Below are positions 1-13,080 of a DNA stretch of 64,000 bases, piece by piece. The DNA comes from Chlorobi bacterium Chlorobi_1 (GTDB lineage: Bacteria; Bacteroidota; Chlorobiia; Chlorobiales; Chlorobiaceae), in assembly GCA_900299075.1 (NCBI GenBank), contig OMIK01000035.1, positions 1 through 64,000 of the forward strand, read 5' to 3'. The translations under genes were made by a program, and so were the position numbers. The notes below the pieces were generated by a model, which saw only the letters and a program-made list of their open reading frames with translations, was not told the origin of the DNA and searched no databases. Within the stretch, counting starts at the first letter, position 1. Every line of letters starts with the position of its first letter.

Positions 1-1529
1 CGAAGGCGGTCATCGAGGCCACGTTCGACGGCGGCCACTACGACACGGTCGCGCCGCTGCTCGAAGAGGCGGGCATCGAGTGTACCCCGGAGCTGATCCT
101 CAGGCGGGAGATCGCCGCCGCAGGACAGTCCCGCTGCTTCGTCAACGACACCCCTTGCCCGCTCGCCCTGCTCAGGCAGGTCGGTCGCGAGCTGGTCGAC
201 CTGCACGGACAGCACGACCACCAGCTGCTCCTGCACCCCGAGACCCATGCGGGCATGCTCGACGGCTTCGCCCAGCTCCAGGGCGAGGCGGCTCGCTACC
301 GGGGGCTGCTGCAGCAGTACCGCAAGCTCCGCCGGACACTCGACGAACTGCTGCAGCAGGCTGAGGCGCTGAAGGAGAAGCGCGACTTCATCGAGTTCCA
401 GTACCGGGAGCTCGACTCGGCGGGCCTCGTCGAAGGCGAGGAGGGGGCGCTCGAAGAGGAGATCAACCTGCTCGAGAACGCCGAGACCCTCTCCGGCCTT
501 GGCACGGAGCTCGGCGAGCGGCTCTACGATTCGGACGACTCCGTCTACGCCTCCCTGTCGGCATCGGTGCACCTGCTCGAAAAGCTCGCCGGGATCGACC
601 GCCGTTTCGAACCCTCGCTCGAAGAGCTTCGGGGCGCCCTGGCGTCGGTCGAGGAGGCCAACCGCTTCGCCGGCCGCTACACCTCGGGCATCGAGTTCAA
701 CCGCGAACGGCTCGAGGAGCTGCGGGAGCGGCAGCTGATGCTGCAGCGGCTATCGAAGAAGCACGGCAGGAGCATCGCCGAGCTGGTCGAGCTCAGGGAG
801 CGCCTGGCCGCAGAGCTCTCGGTCGAGGAGAACGCCGCCGCCGATGCGGTGCGGCTCAGGGAGGAGATCGAACAGGCCCGCACGGAGCTCTCGGCCACCG
901 CGGCCGACCTCTCCGCGATGCGCAGGAAGGCGGCACGGCTGCTCGAGCAGGAGATCGTCGCCATGCTGGTGAAGCTCAGCATACCCAACGGCGCCTTCAG
1001 GGTCGACATCTCGCAGGAGGAGGCGCCCGAAGGGGAGGTCTCGCTCGAAGGGCGGAGGTACCGGGCTTTCGACAACGGCTACGACCGCATCGAGTTCATG
1101 ATCTCGACCAACCTCGGCGAGTCGCCCAGGCCGCTCGCGAAGGTGGCCTCCGGCGGCGAGATCTCCAGGGTCATGCTGGCCCTGAAGAGCGCCCTGGCCA
1201 AGGCAGCGCACCTGCCGATCCTGGTGTTCGACGAGATCGACACCGGCATCAGCGGCAAGGCCGCCCAGTCGGTCGGCATCAGCCTGAAGCAGCTCTCGCG
1301 CCTCCACCAGATCATCGCCATCACCCACCTGCCGCAGATCGCGGCCATGGCGGATCGCCATCTCTCGGTCTCCAAACGGGTCGACGGCGACCGGACCGTC
1401 ACCGGCGTCACCCCCCTCGGCAACGACGAGCGGATCGGGGAGGTCGCCCGGCTGATCAGCGGCCATACCATCTCTCCGGCCTCGCTGCAGCTTGCCGCCG
1501 AACTGGTCGAAGCAGGAAATTCCGTATAG
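1..1529 (+). CDS. recN: DNA repair ATPase RecN, 5'-truncated by the window edge
   Basis: RecN is an SMC-like ATPase acting in double-strand break repair. The reading frame is open from base 3, so the gene starts before the window; about 508 residues are present and the N-terminal part with Walker A is missing. Visible are the conserved [15 protein letters not shown] segment, a long Glu/Arg-rich coiled coil in the middle, the ABC signature region [18 protein letters not shown], and Walker [14 protein letters not shown] followed by the His-switch region [12 protein letters not shown]. The first ATG in the frame (base 255) lies inside the conserved protein and is not the start. It precedes dapA by 64 bases on the same strand. 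Identification is firm. Confidence 0.95.
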   Translation, partial: KAVIEATFDGGHYDTVAPLLEEAGIECTPELILRREIAAAGQSRCFVNDTPCPLALLRQVGRELVDLHGQHDHQLLLHPETHAGMLDGFAQLQGEAARYRGLLQQYRKLRRTLDELLQQAEALKEKRDFIEFQYRELDSAGLVEGEEGALEEEINLLENAETLSGLGTELGERLYDSDDSVYASLSASVHLLEKLAGIDRRFEPSLEELRGALASVEEANRFAGRYTSGIEFNRERLEELRERQLMLQRLSKKHGRSIAELVELRERLAAELSVEENAAADAVRLREEIEQARTELSATAADLSAMRRKAARLLEQEIVAMLVKLSIPNGAFRVDISQEEAPEGEVSLEGRRYRAFDNGYDRIEFMISTNLGESPRPLAKVASGGEISRVMLALKSALAKAAHLPILVFDEIDTGISGKAAQSVGISLKQLSRLHQIIAITHLPQIAAMADRHLSVSKRVDGDRTVTGVTPLGNDERIGEVARLISGHTISPASLQLAAELVEAGNSV

Positions 1530-1593
1530 CAATTCAGGAAGATTTGCCTTATTATTGGGCAATATCGACCATACACCCTCATCAGTCAGTTTT

Positions 1594-2484
1594 ATGTCCA
1601 CTCGACTCATCACCGGCTCCGCCGTCGCCCTGGTCACCCCGTTCAGGACGGACGGCAAGATAGATACCGAGGCCCTGCAGAGGCTGGTGCGCTTCCAGCG
1701 CGACGCCGGCACCGATATCGTCATCCCCTGCGGCACGACCGGCGAATCGCCGACCCTGACGACCGCGGAGCAGACCCAGATCATCGGCATCGTCCGCGAG
1801 GAGGCCGGTGACGCCATGATGGTCGCCGCCGGAGCGGGCACCAACGACACCGCCCACGCCATCGAGCTTTCGCGGAACGCCGAGAGGGCCGGCGCCCAGG
1901 CGCTCCTCTCTGTCGCCCCCTACTACAACAAGCCGTCGCAGGAGGGCTACTACCAGCACTTCGCCCATATCGCCAGGTCGGTGAAGATCCCGATCATCCT
2001 CTACAACGTCCCGGGCCGCACGGGCAGCAACGTCTCCGCCGAGACCATCATCAGGCTGGCCAGCGACTTCGACAACATCCTGGCGGTCAAGGAGGCTTCC
2101 GACAACTTCGACCAGATCGCGGAGCTGATCGAGCGGCGGCCGGAGCGCTTCTCGGTGCTGACCGGCGAGGACTCCCTGATCCTCCCCTTCATGGCCATGG
2201 GCGGCGACGGGGTGATCTCCGTTGCGGCCAACCAGGTGCCGACGGCGATCAAGGGGCTCGTCGAAGCCATGAGGGCCGGCAACCTCGATGAGGCCCGCGA
2301 GATCAACCGCACCTACCGCAGGCTGCTGAAGCTCAACTTCATCGAGAGCAACCCGGTCCCGGTCAAGTACGCCCTGTCGCAGATGGGCATGATCGAGGAG
2401 ACCTACCGCCTGCCGCTCGTGCCGATGTCCGAGGCGAACAAGGCGCTCCTCCGCCAGGAGCTCCAGAAGCTCGGGTTGGTATAA
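1594..2484 (+). CDS. dapA: 4-hydroxy-tetrahydrodipicolinate synthase
   Basis: DapA condenses pyruvate with aspartate semialdehyde, the committed step of the lysine/diaminopimelate pathway. The product is 296 residues, the normal family length. Signatures are [10 protein letters not shown] (residues 46-55), [11 protein letters not shown] (110-120), [12 protein letters not shown] with Tyr137, and the Schiff-base lysine in ILAVKEASD (Lys166). The frame extends upstream to an ATG at 1492, but that would overlap recN and add non-conserved sequence, so the ATG at 1594 ([11 protein letters not shown]) is chosen. A strong hairpin terminator follows. It supplies DAP for peptidoglycan as well as lysine. 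Confidence 0.95.
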   Translation: MSTRLITGSAVALVTPFRTDGKIDTEALQRLVRFQRDAGTDIVIPCGTTGESPTLTTAEQTQIIGIVREEAGDAMMVAAGAGTNDTAHAIELSRNAERAGAQALLSVAPYYNKPSQEGYYQHFAHIARSVKIPIILYNVPGRTGSNVSAETIIRLASDFDNILAVKEASDNFDQIAELIERRPERFSVLTGEDSLILPFMAMGGDGVISVAANQVPTAIKGLVEAMRAGNLDEAREINRTYRRLLKLNFIESNPVPVKYALSQMGMIEETYRLPLVPMSEANKALLRQELQKLGLV

Positions 2485-2531
2485 GGAATAACGTGGGCCC
2501 TGCAGGAGGTATGGGCCCGTTTTCCAAATAG

Positions 2532-2560
2532 AAAGGCCGCCTCAACGGGCGGCCTTTTCT
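2532..2560. terminator. Bidirectional intrinsic terminator between dapA and gcvPA
   Basis: A perfect 10-bp stem (AAAGGCCGCC at 2532-2541, GGCGGCCTTT at 2548-2557) with a 6-base loop has A/T tracts on both sides, so it can end transcription of dapA from the left and gcvPA from the right. Confidence 0.85.
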
Positions 2561-2582
2561 GGTTCTGGTCGAAGGGGAGGTT

Positions 2583-3917
2583 TCAGCCGAGGGCGGCAAG
2601 CGCCTGGACGAACCGGTCGAGCTCCTCGCGGGTGCGCTTCTCGGTGACCGCGACAAGCAGGCCGCTCTCGCCGAAGGGCGTGAGGTCGATGCCGGCGAAC
2701 ACCTTTTTCCCAAGCATGGCTTCGATGAGGGCCGCAGGGGCCATCGGCGCCTCGACAACGAATTCGCGGAAGAAGGGGCCCTCGAACTTCAGCGAGAAAC
2801 CCGGGATCGCCGCGATCTTTTCGGCAAGGTAGTGCGCCTTCGATGCCGAGCGCAGGGCGACCTCGCGGACCCCCTCCTTTCCGAGCAGCGACATCCAGAC
2901 CACCGCCTGCAGCGCGCAGAGCGCCTGGTTCGAACAGATGTTCGAAGTCGCCTTCTCACGGCGGATATGCTGCTCGCGGGTCTGCAGCGTCAGGATGAAT
3001 CCGTCTTTGCCCTCCCTGTCCTTGGTCATGCCGACGAGGCGGCCGGGGAGCTTGCGCACATGCTGCTGCTTGACCGTGAAAATGCCGAGGTAGGGCCCGC
3101 CGAAGCTCTGGGCGTTGCCCAGCACCTGCCCCTCGCCCACCGCGATATCCGCACCGTAGTTTCCGGGGGCCTCGAGCATGCCGAGCGAAATCGGGTCTGC
3201 GGAGACGATGAAGAGCGCGCCATGCTCGCGGGCGATCCTGCCGATCTCCTCAACCTCTTCGAGGCGGCCGTAGAAGTTCGGCTGCTGGACGATGACTGCG
3301 GCGGTTTCGCTCGTGACGAGCGCCTTGAGCGATTCGACGCTGCCGATGCCGTCGACGATGCTGTTCTGCGCCAGCGGCCGCTCGCAGGAGGCCTCGAGGT
3401 AGGTCTCGAGCACCTGGTAGCCGTAGGGGTTCAGCTTACCGGCCACCACGACGCCGTTGCGCCCCGTGATGTTCACGGCCATCAGCGCCGCTTCGGCGAG
3501 CGCCGTCGCGCCGTCGTACATCGAAGCGTTGGCGACATCCATGCCGTAGAGGCGGCAGACCATGCTCTGGTATTCGTAGATCGCCTGCAGGGTGCCCTGC
3601 GACACCTCGGCCTGGTAGGGGGTGTAGGCGGTGTAGAACTCGCTGCGCGACGAGATCGCCTTGACCGCCGCCGGGATGAAGTGATCGTAGGCTCCGCCGC
3701 CGAGGAAGCTGACGTGGTCGGCGGTGCTTGCGTTGGCAGATGCCAGCTGTTCGAGCAGGCGGCGCACCTCAGGCTCGCCCATGGCCGGGAAGAGGTCGAG
3801 CGCCCGCTTCAGGCGGATCTCTTCGGGGATGTCGACGACAAGCTCCTCGAAGCTTGCGGCGCCGATCTGCCGGAGCATCTCCGCCCTGTCGGCATCAGTA
3901 TTGACGATGAAAGGCAT
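2583..3917 (-). CDS. gcvPA: Glycine dehydrogenase (decarboxylating) subunit 1
   Basis: This is the N-terminal half of the two-subunit P-protein of the glycine cleavage system, which decarboxylates glycine and passes the aminomethyl group to lipoylated GcvH. The 444-residue length matches family subunit 1. The conserved N-terminal segment [12 protein letters not shown] and the [16 protein letters not shown] stretch are visible. The PLP lysine belongs to subunit 2, which is not in this window, nor is gcvT. gcvH lies 33 bases upstream on the same strand, so the pair is probably one transcript. Confidence 0.94.
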   Translation of the reverse strand: MPFIVNTDADRAEMLRQIGAASFEELVVDIPEEIRLKRALDLFPAMGEPEVRRLLEQLASANASTADHVSFLGGGAYDHFIPAAVKAISSRSEFYTAYTPYQAEVSQGTLQAIYEYQSMVCRLYGMDVANASMYDGATALAEAALMAVNITGRNGVVVAGKLNPYGYQVLETYLEASCERPLAQNSIVDGIGSVESLKALVTSETAAVIVQQPNFYGRLEEVEEIGRIAREHGALFIVSADPISLGMLEAPGNYGADIAVGEGQVLGNAQSFGGPYLGIFTVKQQHVRKLPGRLVGMTKDREGKDGFILTLQTREQHIRREKATSNICSNQALCALQAVVWMSLLGKEGVREVALRSASKAHYLAEKIAAIPGFSLKFEGPFFREFVVEAPMAPAALIEAMLGKKVFAGIDLTPFGESGLLVAVTEKRTREELDRFVQALAALG

Positions 3918-3950
3918 GTGGTATGGAACGGTATGCGGTTGCTGAAGCTG

Positions 3951-4334
3951 TCACTCGCCGATGAGCGCGCGGTAATCGGCGCCGGAAAGCAGCGCGGCGA
4001 CGGCCTCCGGGCTGTCGACCTTCATCTTCACGATCCAGCCGTCAGCGTAGGGGCTGCTGTTGACCACCTCGGCCGCATCGAGCGCCTCATTGACGGCAAC
4101 GATCTCGCCGGCAACCGGGGCATAGAGGTCCGCAACGGTCTTGACCGCCTCGACGGTGCCGAAAACCTGGTGCTCGCCGACCTTCGTGCCGACTGGCTTG
4201 GTTTCGACGAACACGATGTCGCCGAGCTCGGACTGGGCAAAATCGGTAATGCCGACCAGGGCGGTGACGCCATCCTCGAGGAGCTGGATCCACTCGTGGT
4301 CCTTGGTGTAACGCAGATTGTCAGGGAAGTTCAT
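3951..4334 (-). CDS. gcvH: Glycine cleavage system H protein
   Basis: GcvH is the small lipoyl carrier shuttling the aminomethyl intermediate between the P, T and L proteins. At 127 residues it has the usual size. The lipoylation site is Lys65 in VEAVKTVADLYAP, and the N-terminal YTKDHEW motif is typical. It is the first gene of a gcvH-gcvPA pair. Upstream, 193 bases separate it from rlmB and contain an imperfect-palindrome element. Confidence 0.96.
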   Translation of the reverse strand: MNFPDNLRYTKDHEWIQLLEDGVTALVGITDFAQSELGDIVFVETKPVGTKVGEHQVFGTVEAVKTVADLYAPVAGEIVAVNEALDAAEVVNSSPYADGWIVKMKVDSPEAVAALLSGADYRALIGE

Positions 4335-4400
4335 GGCGATACGGGTTAACGGTTATCAGGTAACGGGATAGTTGAGGAAGGTAACAATTTTTCAGGAGCG

Positions 4401-4527
4401 GGGAAAGAGAAAGGGGCCGCAGGGAGTCGAGTGGCAACAGGGACAAAAAGGTAAACCCTCCTGCGCAGCATCCTCTTCATCTTCACCCTCGGCATCCCTG
4501 CAGTCCCTTGAGTCCCCCTCCTCCCCT
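4401..4527. repeat. Strand-asymmetric imperfect intergenic palindrome (copy 1)
   Basis: The left arm (4401-4445) is purine-rich with words such as GCAGGGAGTC and ACAGGGAC. The right arm (4456-4527) is pyrimidine-rich with GCATCCCTGCAGTCCC and GAGTCCCCCTCC. The arms are loose reverse complements. The element fills most of the gap between gcvH and rlmB and shares word style with those at 9131, 43358 and 51201. No ORF or promoter is convincing here. Confidence 0.4.
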
Positions 4528-5358
4528 TCAACCAAGGCGCTGGCGCATCGCCTCATAGAGGAGCACCCCGGTGGCGACGCTGACGTTGAGCGACTCGACG
4601 CAGCCGGCCATCGGGATGCGCACGACCGAGTCGCAGCGCTTGAGCGCCTCGGAGCCGATGCCGCTCCCTTCCGCGCCCATGACCAGGGCGGTCGGCTTCC
4701 GCCAGTCGATATCGGTATGGTTCTTCTCGGCATCCATGTCGGCCGCGGCCACCTGATACCCCTGCTCGTGCAGGAAGTCGAGGCACTTGACCAGGCTCCG
4801 GACCTTGCAGACCCGCATGTGCGACAGCGCACCGGCGGAGGCCTTGTGGACGGTGGCGTTGACCGGGCAGCCCTTCCCCTCGATGAGGATGACCGCGTCG
4901 GCGGCCACCGCCTCGGCGGTCCTGATGATCGCCCCGACGTTGTGCGGGTCCTCGAGCCCCTGCAGGATCACGAGCAGCGGAGCGCTGTTCCTCGGCGAAG
5001 CGAGCACCTCTTCGAGGGAGTAGTAGGTGACGCTGGTGATGAGGGCGCAGACCCCCTGGTTCTTCGCGGTGCCGGCAAGCTCGGTAAGCTTCTCCATCCG
5101 GGCCTTGCCGGTGGGGATCTTCAGCCGCCTGGCGGTGATGAGGATCTCCTTGAGCTTCGGATGGGCGGTGTTGAACTGCAGGTAGATCTTCTCGACGCTC
5201 TCCGGTTTCTGCTGCAGCAGCTCGACCACGGCGTTCCTGCCGTAGACGATCTGTTCCGGGTGTTTCGGGGCCGGTGCGCCGGCCTTGCCTGTACTCTCCA
5301 AAAAAGCCTCCGGGTATGCGTGGTTCGAACAAAATCGGGCCGGCCTCGGCGCCAGCAA
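4528..5358 (-). CDS. rlmB: 23S rRNA (guanosine-2'-O)-methyltransferase, RlmB/TrmH family
   Basis: This SpoU/TrmH-fold enzyme 2'-O-methylates a guanosine of 23S rRNA with SAM. The three SPOUT motifs are present: LEDPHNVGAIIRTAE, LVMGAEGSGI, and RIPMAGCVESLNVSVATG forming the knot. The N-terminal substrate-binding domain begins around IVYGRNAVVELLQ (residues 37-49). The start is uncertain: the listed codon is TTG at 5358, and no ATG exists before the conserved region, so a TTG start or a slightly different one is likely. Assignment to RlmB rather than another SpoU paralogue rests on the N-terminal domain and is probable. Confidence 0.87.
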   Translation of the reverse strand: MLAPRPARFCSNHAYPEAFLESTGKAGAPAPKHPEQIVYGRNAVVELLQQKPESVEKIYLQFNTAHPKLKEILITARRLKIPTGKARMEKLTELAGTAKNQGVCALITSVTYYSLEEVLASPRNSAPLLVILQGLEDPHNVGAIIRTAEAVAADAVILIEGKGCPVNATVHKASAGALSHMRVCKVRSLVKCLDFLHEQGYQVAAADMDAEKNHTDIDWRKPTALVMGAEGSGIGSEALKRCDSVVRIPMAGCVESLNVSVATGVLLYEAMRQRLG

Positions 5359-5517
5359 AAAGTCTACCGAATTGAACAGAGTATATCAGTTTTTTTCCTA
5401 TCTTAAAAAGCACACTCGAAGCTTTCTTACCTGCGATCGGAACACTTCCGGTTCCTCCGTAGTTTATAGGTCGAGGAACGCGTACGTCCCATCAAATCAT
5501 AATCCGTTATTGATCTT

Positions 5518-9075
<3,558 letters not shown>

Positions 9076-9099
9076 GCTAGCTGAAGGATAGCTTCAACG

Positions 9100-9127
9100 A
9101 AAAAAGCGGCTGCAAGGCCGCTTTTTT
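9100..9127. terminator. Intrinsic terminator after nifJ
   Basis: The stem AAAAAAGCGGC (9100-9110) pairs perfectly with GCCGCTTTTTT (9117-9127) around a 6-base loop. A/T tracts on both sides make it potentially bidirectional between nifJ and the convergent TPR gene. Confidence 0.88.
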
Positions 9128-9130
9128 CGT

Positions 9131-9186
9131 TTGGGTGGCAGGGAAGAGTGGAAAGCATAGGGCCTATGGGACCTATGGGGAGAAGA
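9131..9186. repeat. G-rich intergenic repeat tract (copy 2)
   Basis: A G/A-rich tract with near-tandem words CATAGGGCCTATGGGACCTATGGGG-like spacing lies between the nifJ terminator and the TPR gene stop. It shares the octamer GGACCTAT with the element at 51201-51331. No coding or promoter role is apparent. Confidence 0.35.
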
Positions 9187-9209
9187 TAGCGGGATTTCGC
9201 TTCGTAGCT

Positions 9210-10919
9210 TTATTTCCCTTTGACCGACCTTGCCTTTTCGAACATCTCGGCGGCCTTGTCCGCCTGACCGAGCTTCTGGTAGGTTTTTCCGAGGTGCATG
9301 AAGATCTCCTCCTCCCCGATACCCGTGGCGACGGCCTTTTCGAGCATGTCTCGAGCATCGTCGTAGCTCCCGAGGCGGTAGTGCACCCAGCCGAGGGTAT
9401 CGAGGAAGACACCGTTGTCCGGCTCGAGCAGCACCGCGTTCAGGGCGTACCTCAGGGCCTGCTGGAGCATGATCCCCTGTTCTGCGTAGAGGAAGGCGAG
9501 GTTGTTCATGGCGAGCGCGTTGTGCGCGTCCAGTTCGAGCACCCGTGCATACGCCCTTGCGCTCTGGCGACGCCGTCCCAGCTGGTCACATGCCATGGCC
9601 AGCGAGGTGTTCGCCTGGACCAGCAGCGCATCATCCATGCTCCCCTTCCTGCGCAGGGCGACCGTTTCGAGCACGCTGGCGGCCTTTGCCGGCGAACCGG
9701 TGTGCAGCAGGGAATACCCCTCGAGCACCGTGACACGGAGGCGCTGGCCGGGCAGGGCACGCTTCGCCCTGTCGATCGTCCGGAATACCTTGGCCCGCTG
9801 CTTGAGCTCAAGCAGCGCCATGACCAGGTTTTCCCATGCGGAGACCTCGCCGGGAGCGATCGCCACGGCCCTGGCGAAGCTCGCCTCAGCCGCTCCGGCC
9901 CGGCGCTGCGACATTTCGAAGGCTCCCCGCAGGAGGTGCACCCCCGCGTCGCCACCGTGGCGGGAGGCGAGTTCGTCGAGCATCATGGCCGCCGGGGCGG
10001 CGAAGAGCGAGTCCTTCTCGGCGCGGGAGGCGAAAATCCTCGCCACCTCGATGGAGGAGGTCGCGCCTCCTGGCGCTACGGCTTCGAATTCTCGGAACTC
10101 CCGGAGCAGCTCGTCGCGGTTGCCCATCCTGATCCGCTGGTCGAACAGGGCTACCCATGCCGGCACGGCATCCCGCTCCTCGGCGATGATCCCCCTGAAG
10201 GCCTCGATGGCCAGATCGCCCCTTCCGTTCAGGTCGTAGAGCTGGCCGAGCGTCAGGCTGAGCTTCTGGCTGCGCCCCGCGACCGCGGCAAGGCGCCCGA
10301 CGGTATCGATCGCTTCAGGGTAGCGTTTGAGGGCGATCTGCAGCCAGAGTACCTGGGAGAGCGCCTTCTCATCGAGGGGGTTCTGCGCCAGGAGCCTTGA
10401 GAACACCTCCAGGGCCTCCGTAGGGGTCCCTGCGGCAACATACTCGAGCGCCTGGGCATAGAGGATCCCGGAACGGTCCGGCGCAAGGGCAGCTGCCTTT
10501 CCGTAGAGTTCCGCTGCCCGGGCGTAATCCCCGGTGTCGTGGGACAGGCGGGCAAGGTGCCGCGCATAGTGGCTGTTGCCGGGATCCAGCCGGACGGCCG
10601 CATCCCCGTGCACCCTGGCTGAATCGGCGACGGAGAGGGCCACGAAGGCCCTGGAGATGGCGTACTCGACCGCAGCCGCTTCTGCGGGTGCAGGTGGCGC
10701 GATCGTCCTGAAGGTCTCGATTGCCCCCCAGTAGTCCCCCCTGGCTGCCATGAAGGAGCCTCGGGCGAAGTCACGGAAGCCGGCATCGGAACCGGACTGG
10801 CCTGGTTTCGGGGAAGGGACCGGCGCTCCGATGGCGCCGGAGATTCCGGGAAACAGCGAGAGGAGCAGCAGGAGTGGGACTTGCCTGCGAAGCAGCTGCG
10901 CAAGGGCGTCAGAACGCAT
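9210..10919 (-). CDS. Secreted TPR-repeat protein
   Basis: The product, about 569 residues, has a basic then hydrophobic N-terminus (MRSDALAQLLRRQVPLLLLL) ending near AIGAPVPS that looks like a Sec signal peptide, followed by a series of tetratricopeptide-like helices, for example YARAAELYGKAAALAPDRSG and DARDMLEKAVATGIGEEE. TPR proteins scaffold protein complexes; no specific partner can be named. The ATG at 10919 is chosen because it overlaps the ruvB stop by 11 bases, suggesting translational coupling; the open frame continues ten codons further upstream. A similar arrangement downstream of ruvB may be lineage specific. Confidence 0.8.
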   Translation of the reverse strand: MRSDALAQLLRRQVPLLLLLSLFPGISGAIGAPVPSPKPGQSGSDAGFRDFARGSFMAARGDYWGAIETFRTIAPPAPAEAAAVEYAISRAFVALSVADSARVHGDAAVRLDPGNSHYARHLARLSHDTGDYARAAELYGKAAALAPDRSGILYAQALEYVAAGTPTEALEVFSRLLAQNPLDEKALSQVLWLQIALKRYPEAIDTVGRLAAVAGRSQKLSLTLGQLYDLNGRGDLAIEAFRGIIAEERDAVPAWVALFDQRIRMGNRDELLREFREFEAVAPGGATSSIEVARIFASRAEKDSLFAAPAAMMLDELASRHGGDAGVHLLRGAFEMSQRRAGAAEASFARAVAIAPGEVSAWENLVMALLELKQRAKVFRTIDRAKRALPGQRLRVTVLEGYSLLHTGSPAKAASVLETVALRRKGSMDDALLVQANTSLAMACDQLGRRRQSARAYARVLELDAHNALAMNNLAFLYAEQGIMLQQALRYALNAVLLEPDNGVFLDTLGWVHYRLGSYDDARDMLEKAVATGIGEEEIFMHLGKTYQKLGQADKAAEMFEKARSVKGK

Positions 10920-11958
10920 GGCCACCCGCCTCGTCGAACAACGGGCCATTGCCCTGACGCTGATCCGGATGGCCGAACCTGGCCATGGCGAGCCGGGTCG
11001 CCACGCGGCCGCGGGGGGTCCTGGCGAGGTAGCCCATCTGGATCAGGTAGGGCTCGTACACCTCCTCGATGGTGTCCGGCTCCTCGCTGACCGAGACCGC
11101 CAGGGATGCGACCCCGACCGGCCCGCCGCCGAACTTGTAGACGATGGCGTGCAGGATCTTCTTGTCCATGTCGTCAAGGCCCTCCTCATCGATCTCGAGC
11201 GACTCGAGGGTCAGCCGTGCGGTTTCAAGCGAGATCGACGCCTCGTTGGCGACCTGTGCGAAATCACGGGCCCTGCGGAGCAGGCGGTTGGCGATTCGCG
11301 GAGTGCCGCGTGAACGGCCGGCGATCTCCATGGCCGCCTCCTCGTCGATGCCGATGTTCAGGATCGCCGCAGCCCTGACGATGATCTTCTGGAGCAGCTC
11401 CGGGGAGTAGTAATCGAGGCGGCTGTTGATGCCAAACCGGGCACGGAGCGGCGAAGTGAGCAGTCCGGCGCGGGTGGTGGCGCCGACCAGGGTGAAGGGC
11501 TCGAGCTTGAGCTGCACGGCTCGGGAGGCCGGGCCGCTGTCGAGCAGGATGTCGATCCGGAAATCCTCCATGGCCGAGTAGAGGTACTCCTCGACCGCCG
11601 GGGCGAGGCGGTGGATCTCGTCGATGAAGAGGATATCCCCCCGCTTCAGGCTCGTCAGGAGCCCGGCGAGGTTGCCGGCCTTGTCGATCAGCGGGCCTGA
11701 GGTGATCTTGATGCCTCCGCCCATCTCGGCCGCGATGATGTGCGCCAGCGTGGTCTTGCCGAGTCCGGGCGGGCCCGAGAGCAGCACGTGGTCGAGCGCG
11801 TCGCCGCGCTTCCGGGCCGCCTTGATGAAGACCTTCAGGTTGTCGGTGAGCTTCTTCTGGCCGGCGAAATCGGTCATGCTCTGCGGCCGTATCTGCTCCT
11901 CGAACCGGACCTCGGTCGGGTCGGCGGCGGTATTCAACAGTTCAATCCTCACACACAA
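10909..11958 (-). CDS. ruvB: Holliday junction branch migration helicase RuvB
   Basis: RuvB is the AAA+ motor that drives Holliday junction migration with RuvA, before cleavage by RuvC (encoded at 55.3-55.9 kb). The product is about 349 residues. Walker A GPPGLGKTTLAH, Walker B ILFIDEIHRL, sensor region LVGATTRAGLLTSPLRARFG, and the C-terminal winged helix ending GYLARTPRGRVAT are all present. The frame opens with TTG at 11958; a GTG two codons later (11952) is an equal alternative and neither has a strong ribosome site. It is translationally coupled to the TPR gene. Confidence 0.95.
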   Translation of the reverse strand: MCVRIELLNTAADPTEVRFEEQIRPQSMTDFAGQKKLTDNLKVFIKAARKRGDALDHVLLSGPPGLGKTTLAHIIAAEMGGGIKITSGPLIDKAGNLAGLLTSLKRGDILFIDEIHRLAPAVEEYLYSAMEDFRIDILLDSGPASRAVQLKLEPFTLVGATTRAGLLTSPLRARFGINSRLDYYSPELLQKIIVRAAAILNIGIDEEAAMEIAGRSRGTPRIANRLLRRARDFAQVANEASISLETARLTLESLEIDEEGLDDMDKKILHAIVYKFGGGPVGVASLAVSVSEEPDTIEEVYEPYLIQMGYLARTPRGRVATRLAMARFGHPDQRQGNGPLFDEAGGHAF

Positions 11959-12108
11959 CAGGGTTTATCGGTTTTCTCCCGTCCTCTTCTTCCATCGAAA
12001 CCGGGATCGCTATCGGATTTCGATTGCGTTTTCATTTTCGATCGGCATTGGGATGGGGAGGGCGCTCTCATAGATAACACATGGCCGGGATATGTTCGTT
12101 TAAATTCG

Positions 12109-13074
12109 TCACAGCTTGATCCTCGGGTCGACCACGGCATAGAGCACGTCGGCAAGCAGGTTGCCAAGCACGATCAGGGAGCCGGAGACGAAGGTGTTGG
12201 CGATGATCAGCGGATAGTCGCGGGCAAAGATCGCCTCGACGGTCACGCGTCCCATGCCGGGGAAGGCGAAGATCACCTCGATGAAAAGGGCGCCGCTGAA
12301 GATGAAAGGCAGCGAGCTCCCCATGAGCGTCACCACCGGCAGCATCGCGTTGCGCAGGGCGTGCTTCAGGATGACCACCCGCTCGGAGAGGCCCTTGGCA
12401 CGCGCCGTGCGGATGTAGTCCTGCCGGATCACCTCGAGCATGCTCCCCCTGACGTACCTGGCGATGCCGGCCGCGCCGTTGATGCTCAGGACCGTGACCG
12501 GAAGGGCCAGGTGCCAGATCCGGTCGAGCAGGAAGCCGAAAGGCCCGTACCCCTCGGCGCCCACCTCGTTCAGGCCGGAGACCGGGAAGAGCGGCAGCTT
12601 GAGGGCGAAGAGGATGATCATCATCAGGGCGAACCAGAACTCGGGCATCGAGTAGAAGAAGAGCGCCGTGACGGTAAGGAAGCGGTCGAGGAAGCTGTTC
12701 TGCCTGACCGCCGAAACAACCCCGATGGCGATGCCGAAGAGGAAATTGGCGATAAGGGTCAGCACGGCGATGGTCATGGTCACCGGCAGCGCCTCGGCGA
12801 TCACGTCGAACACCGGCTGCTGGGCGCGGCTGAAGCTGCGGCCGAAATCGCCGTGCATCACGTTGCCGAGCCACTTGAGGTACTGCACCGGCAGCGGATC
12901 GTTCAGGCCGTATTGCTGGCGGATCTGATCGGCGACGTCCGGGCTGATGCCCGGCTGGATGAAGAACGCCGCAGGGTCGCCGGGGGCGAGCCTGATGATG
13001 AAAAAAGTCAGGGTCAGCACCCCGAACACCAGGGGTACGGCGATCAGCAGGCGCTTCAGGATATACGAGGCCAT
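12109..13074 (-). CDS. Peptide ABC transporter permease, DppB/OppB type
   Basis: This is an inner-membrane permease of a dipeptide/oligopeptide importer. At 321 residues with an N-terminal segment MASYILKRLLIAVPLVFGVL, the FFIIRLAPGDPA motif, about six hydrophobic segments and an EAA loop (RTARAKGLSERVVILKHA), it fits the DppB family fully. It lies 6 bases downstream of the binding-protein gene, so the two are one operon. No DppC permease is adjacent; one matching ATPase is at 40.7-41.7 kb, and the rest must be elsewhere. The 150 bases between this gene and ruvB carry low-complexity words like CGCTATCGG and TTTCGATTGCG and no gene. Confidence 0.9.
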   Translation of the reverse strand: MASYILKRLLIAVPLVFGVLTLTFFIIRLAPGDPAAFFIQPGISPDVADQIRQQYGLNDPLPVQYLKWLGNVMHGDFGRSFSRAQQPVFDVIAEALPVTMTIAVLTLIANFLFGIAIGVVSAVRQNSFLDRFLTVTALFFYSMPEFWFALMMIILFALKLPLFPVSGLNEVGAEGYGPFGFLLDRIWHLALPVTVLSINGAAGIARYVRGSMLEVIRQDYIRTARAKGLSERVVILKHALRNAMLPVVTLMGSSLPFIFSGALFIEVIFAFPGMGRVTVEAIFARDYPLIIANTFVSGSLIVLGNLLADVLYAVVDPRIKL

Positions 13075-13080
13075 AGGGTC

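Noticed and set aside
9131-9186. Tandem GGACCTATGGG-like words as a CRISPR array
   Set aside because: The repeats are far too short, unequal and without spacers, and no cas gene is present.
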